Position numbers and translations under genes: made by a program. Positions 61,910 to 64,000 of a DNA stretch of 64,000 nt are shown here, piece by piece; the first letter of the stretch is position 1; every line of letters begins with the position of its first letter. Source of the DNA: Excoecaria cochinchinensis (taxonomy: Eukaryota; Streptophyta; Magnoliopsida; Malpighiales; Euphorbiaceae); the NCBI GenBank assembly GCA_947683425.1, contig CANTUQ010000301.1, positions 124,001 to 188,000 on the forward strand, in the 5' to 3' direction. Below the pieces are notes generated by a model. The model was not told where the DNA came from. It worked only from the letters and a program-made list of their open reading frames with translations, and made no database searches.

Positions 61910-62950
61910 TTACAGTAGCTATTCCAATCGAGTTTTCCTGAATTATTGGACTCGGATCCAAAATTTCACCACTTTTTACGATTTTTCGATTTTGGGGATT
62001 TTCCCTAGTGGTACCCCTAGGGAAATCCGTAAAAATTCGTTGGATTCCGACGAGGCGAATTCTCAATGCGTTGTGACCGGCAAGATTCCAGTAGCTATTC
62101 CAATCGAGTTTTCCTGAATTATTAGACTCGGATCAAAACTTTCACAACTTTTTACGATTTTTCGATTTTAGTGATTTTCCTTAGTGGTACCCCTAGGGAA
62201 ATCCGTAAAAATTCGTCGAATTCTGACGAATTTAATTCTCGATGTGTTGTGACCGGTAAGCTTCCAGTAGCTATTCCAATCGAGTTTTCCTGAATTATTG
62301 GACTCGGATCCAAAATTTCACCACTTTTTACGATTTTTCGATTTTGGGGATTTTTCCTAGTGGTACCCCTAGGGAAATCCGTAAAAATTCGTTGGATTCC
62401 GACGAAGGTAATTCTCGATGTGTTGTGACCGGCAAGCTTCCAGTAGCTATTCCAATCGAGTTTTCCTGAATTATTGGACTCGGATCCAAAGTTTCACCAC
62501 TTTTTACGATTTTGGGGATTTTCCCTAGTGGTACCCCTAGGGAAATCCGTAAAAATTCGTTGGATTCCGACGAAGCGAATTCTCAATGCGTTGTGACCGG
62601 CAAGATTCCAGTAGCTATTCCAATCGAGTTTTCCTGAATTATTAGACTCGGATCAAAAATTTCACCACTTTTTACGATTTTTCGATTTTGGTGATTTTCC
62701 TTAGTGGTACCCCTAGGGAAATCCGTAAAAATTCGTCGAATTCCGACAAAGCCAATTCTCGATGCGTTGTGACCGGCAAGCTTCCAGTAGCTATTCGATT
62801 CGAGTTTTCCTGAATTATTGGACTCGGATCGAAAATTTCACCACTATTTACGATTTTTCTTTTTTTTCTTGTGGTACCCCTAGTGAAATCCGTACAAATT
62901 CGTCGACTTTGGACGATGCCAATTCTCGATGCGTTGTGACCTGCAAGCTT
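61910..62950 (+). repeat. Trimer duplicated at 520 bp
   Basis: The monomer with gttggattccgacg, gcgaattctcaatgcg and ttccttagtggtacc appears near 62038 and again near 62558. Three copies of ttttggggatttt (about 61993, 62344 and 62512) mark the same set; in the last the T-tract block is 9 bp shorter. These ggggatt variants appear nowhere else in the window. Confidence 0.75.
62762..62929 (+). repeat. Single monomer shared with 52725, right member
   Basis: It is nearly identical to 52725-52892: ggatcgaaaatttc, ccactatttacg, eight-T run, gtcgactttgg. The next monomer begins gtgacctgcaagc here but gtgacctgaaagc in the left copy, so similarity ends within about one monomer. Confidence 0.85.
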
Positions 62951-64000
62951 CCAGTAACTATTCCAATCGAGTTATCCTGAATTATTGGACTCGAATCAAA
63001 AATTACACCACTTTTTACCGATTTTTCGATTTTTGTGATTTTCCCTAGTGGTACCCCTAGGGAAATCCGTAAAAATTCGTCGTGTTCCGACGAAGCCAAT
63101 TCTCGATACGTTTTGACCGGCAAGCTTCCAGTAGCTATTCCAATTGAGTTTTCCTTAATTATTGGACTCGGATCCAAAATTTCACCACTTTTTACGATTT
63201 TTCGATTTTGGTGATTTTTCCTAGTGGTACCCATAGGGAAATCCGTAAAAATTCGTCGGATTTCAACGAAGCCAATTCTCAATGCGTTGTGACCGGCAAG
63301 ATTTCAGTAGCTATTCCAATCGAGTTTTACTAAATTATTAGATTCGGATCAAAAATTTCACCACTTTTTACGATTTTTCGATTTTGCTGATTTTTCCTAG
63401 TGGTACCCCTAGGGAAATCCGTAAAAATTCGTCGGGTTCCGACGAAGCCAATTCTCGATACGTTTTGACCGGCAAGCTTCCAGTAGCTATTCCAATCGAG
63501 TTTTCCTTAATTATTGGCATCGGATCCAAAATTTCACCACTTTTTACGATTTTTCGATTTTGGTGATTTTCCCTAGTGGTACCCCTAGGGAAATCTGTAA
63601 AAATTCGTCGGATTCCGACGAAACAAATTCTCAATGCGTTGTGACCGGCAAGATTCCAATAGCTATTCCAATCGAGTTTTCCTTAATTATAAGGCTCGGA
63701 TAAAAAATTTCAACACTTTTTACGATTTTTCGATTTTGGTGATTTTCCCTAGTGGTACCCCTAGGGAAATCCGTAAAAATTCGTCGAATTCCGATGAAGG
63801 TAATTCTCGATGCGTTGTGACCGGCAAGCTTCCAGTAGCTTTTCGATTCGAGGTTTCCTGAATTATTGGACTCGGATCCAAAATTTCACCACCTTTTACG
63901 ATTTTTCCTAGTGGTACCCCAAGTGAAATCCGTACAAATTCGTCGGATTTCGACGATGCCAATTCTCGAAGCGTTGTCGCCTGCAAGCTTCCAGTAGCTA

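Larger units (their letters stand above)
1..64000 (+). repeat. Tandem satellite DNA array, 159-176 bp monomer, about 370 copies
   Basis: The whole window is head-to-tail copies of one monomer, all in the same orientation; I saw no inverted block and no unrelated insertion. The phase marker atgcgttgtgacc followed by gcaagcttcc recurs at spacings of 176, 167 or 159 bp, for example at 2384, 2560, 2736, 3079, 3246 and 3413. A near-consensus monomer is about 43% GC with about 12 CpGs. Neighbouring monomers differ at many sites, while copies several monomers apart can be almost identical, which is the signature of higher-order repeats. Satellites of this unit length typically occupy centromeric or pericentromeric heterochromatin; that location is inference here. 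I do not recognise the family, so the host is given only as a eukaryote, probably a plant. No gene is supported anywhere inside. Confidence 0.97.

Noticed and set aside
1..64000. CRISPR array
   Set aside because: Spacing is regular, but the whole monomer is repeated. There are no short repeats separated by unique spacers, and no cas genes.
1..64000. Tandem coding array, such as a repetitive structural protein or effector
   Set aside because: Monomer lengths of 176, 167 and 159 bp are mostly not multiples of three, and stops fall in all frames within about two monomers. A coding repeat would keep frame.
1..64000. Telomeric or subtelomeric repeat because of recurrent ccctag
   Set aside because: The ccctag runs are palindrome arms occurring once or twice per monomer. 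There are no consecutive short telomere units.
1..64000. Assignment to a named plant or animal satellite family
   Set aside because: Unit length fits many families in both kingdoms and I could not recall a matching consensus. A search of a near-consensus monomer against satellite databases would decide.

Overview
The window is one uninterrupted satellite DNA array. From base 1 to base 64000 it is made of head-to-tail copies, all in the same orientation, of a 159-176 bp monomer, roughly 370 copies. The array starts and ends in mid-monomer, so it runs past both edges. I find no gene, tRNA, rRNA, transposon, CRISPR array, promoter or terminator. The many short open frames on both strands are the same satellite read again and again. 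The setting is a eukaryotic chromosome, most likely centromeric or other constitutive heterochromatin. Monomer length, high CpG density and CpG-decay variants fit a plant best, but I cannot name the species or match a published family from memory.

The basic monomer is 176 bp, about 43% GC by hand count on a near-consensus copy, with about 12 CpGs. It carries a HindIII site, usually a KpnI site and often a BamHI site. It has a T-tract block and, about three helical turns apart, two dyad-symmetric motifs: a near-perfect 20-bp palindrome centred on GGTACC and a perfect 9-1-9 palindrome. Length classes of 176, 167 and 159 bp come from losing 8-9 bp steps of a micro-repeat in the T-tract block. 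A 163-bp class has lost 13 bp beside the KpnI palindrome. The 167-bp class also carries linked substitutions that weaken both palindromes, so the array mixes palindrome-intact and palindrome-weakened monomers.

Layout: 1-5 kb holds two copies of a 2,068-bp 12-monomer unit. From 6.3 to 19.9 kb, successive units of about 3.75, 3.75, 2.57 and 2.06 kb share one marker monomer, with an 845-bp 5-monomer duplication nested at 7.3-8.7 kb. A block with an 8-bp deletion recurs near 0.56, 10.5 and 20.1 kb. From 20.5 to 31 kb the order is mixed. From 31.9 to 36.0 kb there are three 8-monomer units of about 1.37 kb. From 38.6 to 42.0 kb there is a nearly identical 1,730-bp 10-monomer tandem duplication, followed by a duplication at 1,743-bp offset (42.0-45.1 kb). 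From 46.8 to 52.7 kb there are 8-10-monomer units at offsets of 1,396, 1,692 and 1,876 bp. From 60.0 to 61.3 kb the array is dimeric, and a 520-bp trimer is duplicated at 61.9-62.8 kb.

Whole-monomer gains and losses (unequal exchange) dominate. A minority of junctions break the monomer register (69-, 135-, 42- and 58-bp deletions, 96- and 19-bp duplications), several with short microhomology. All comparisons were made by eye, so identities and block edges are approximate unless an exact offset is given.
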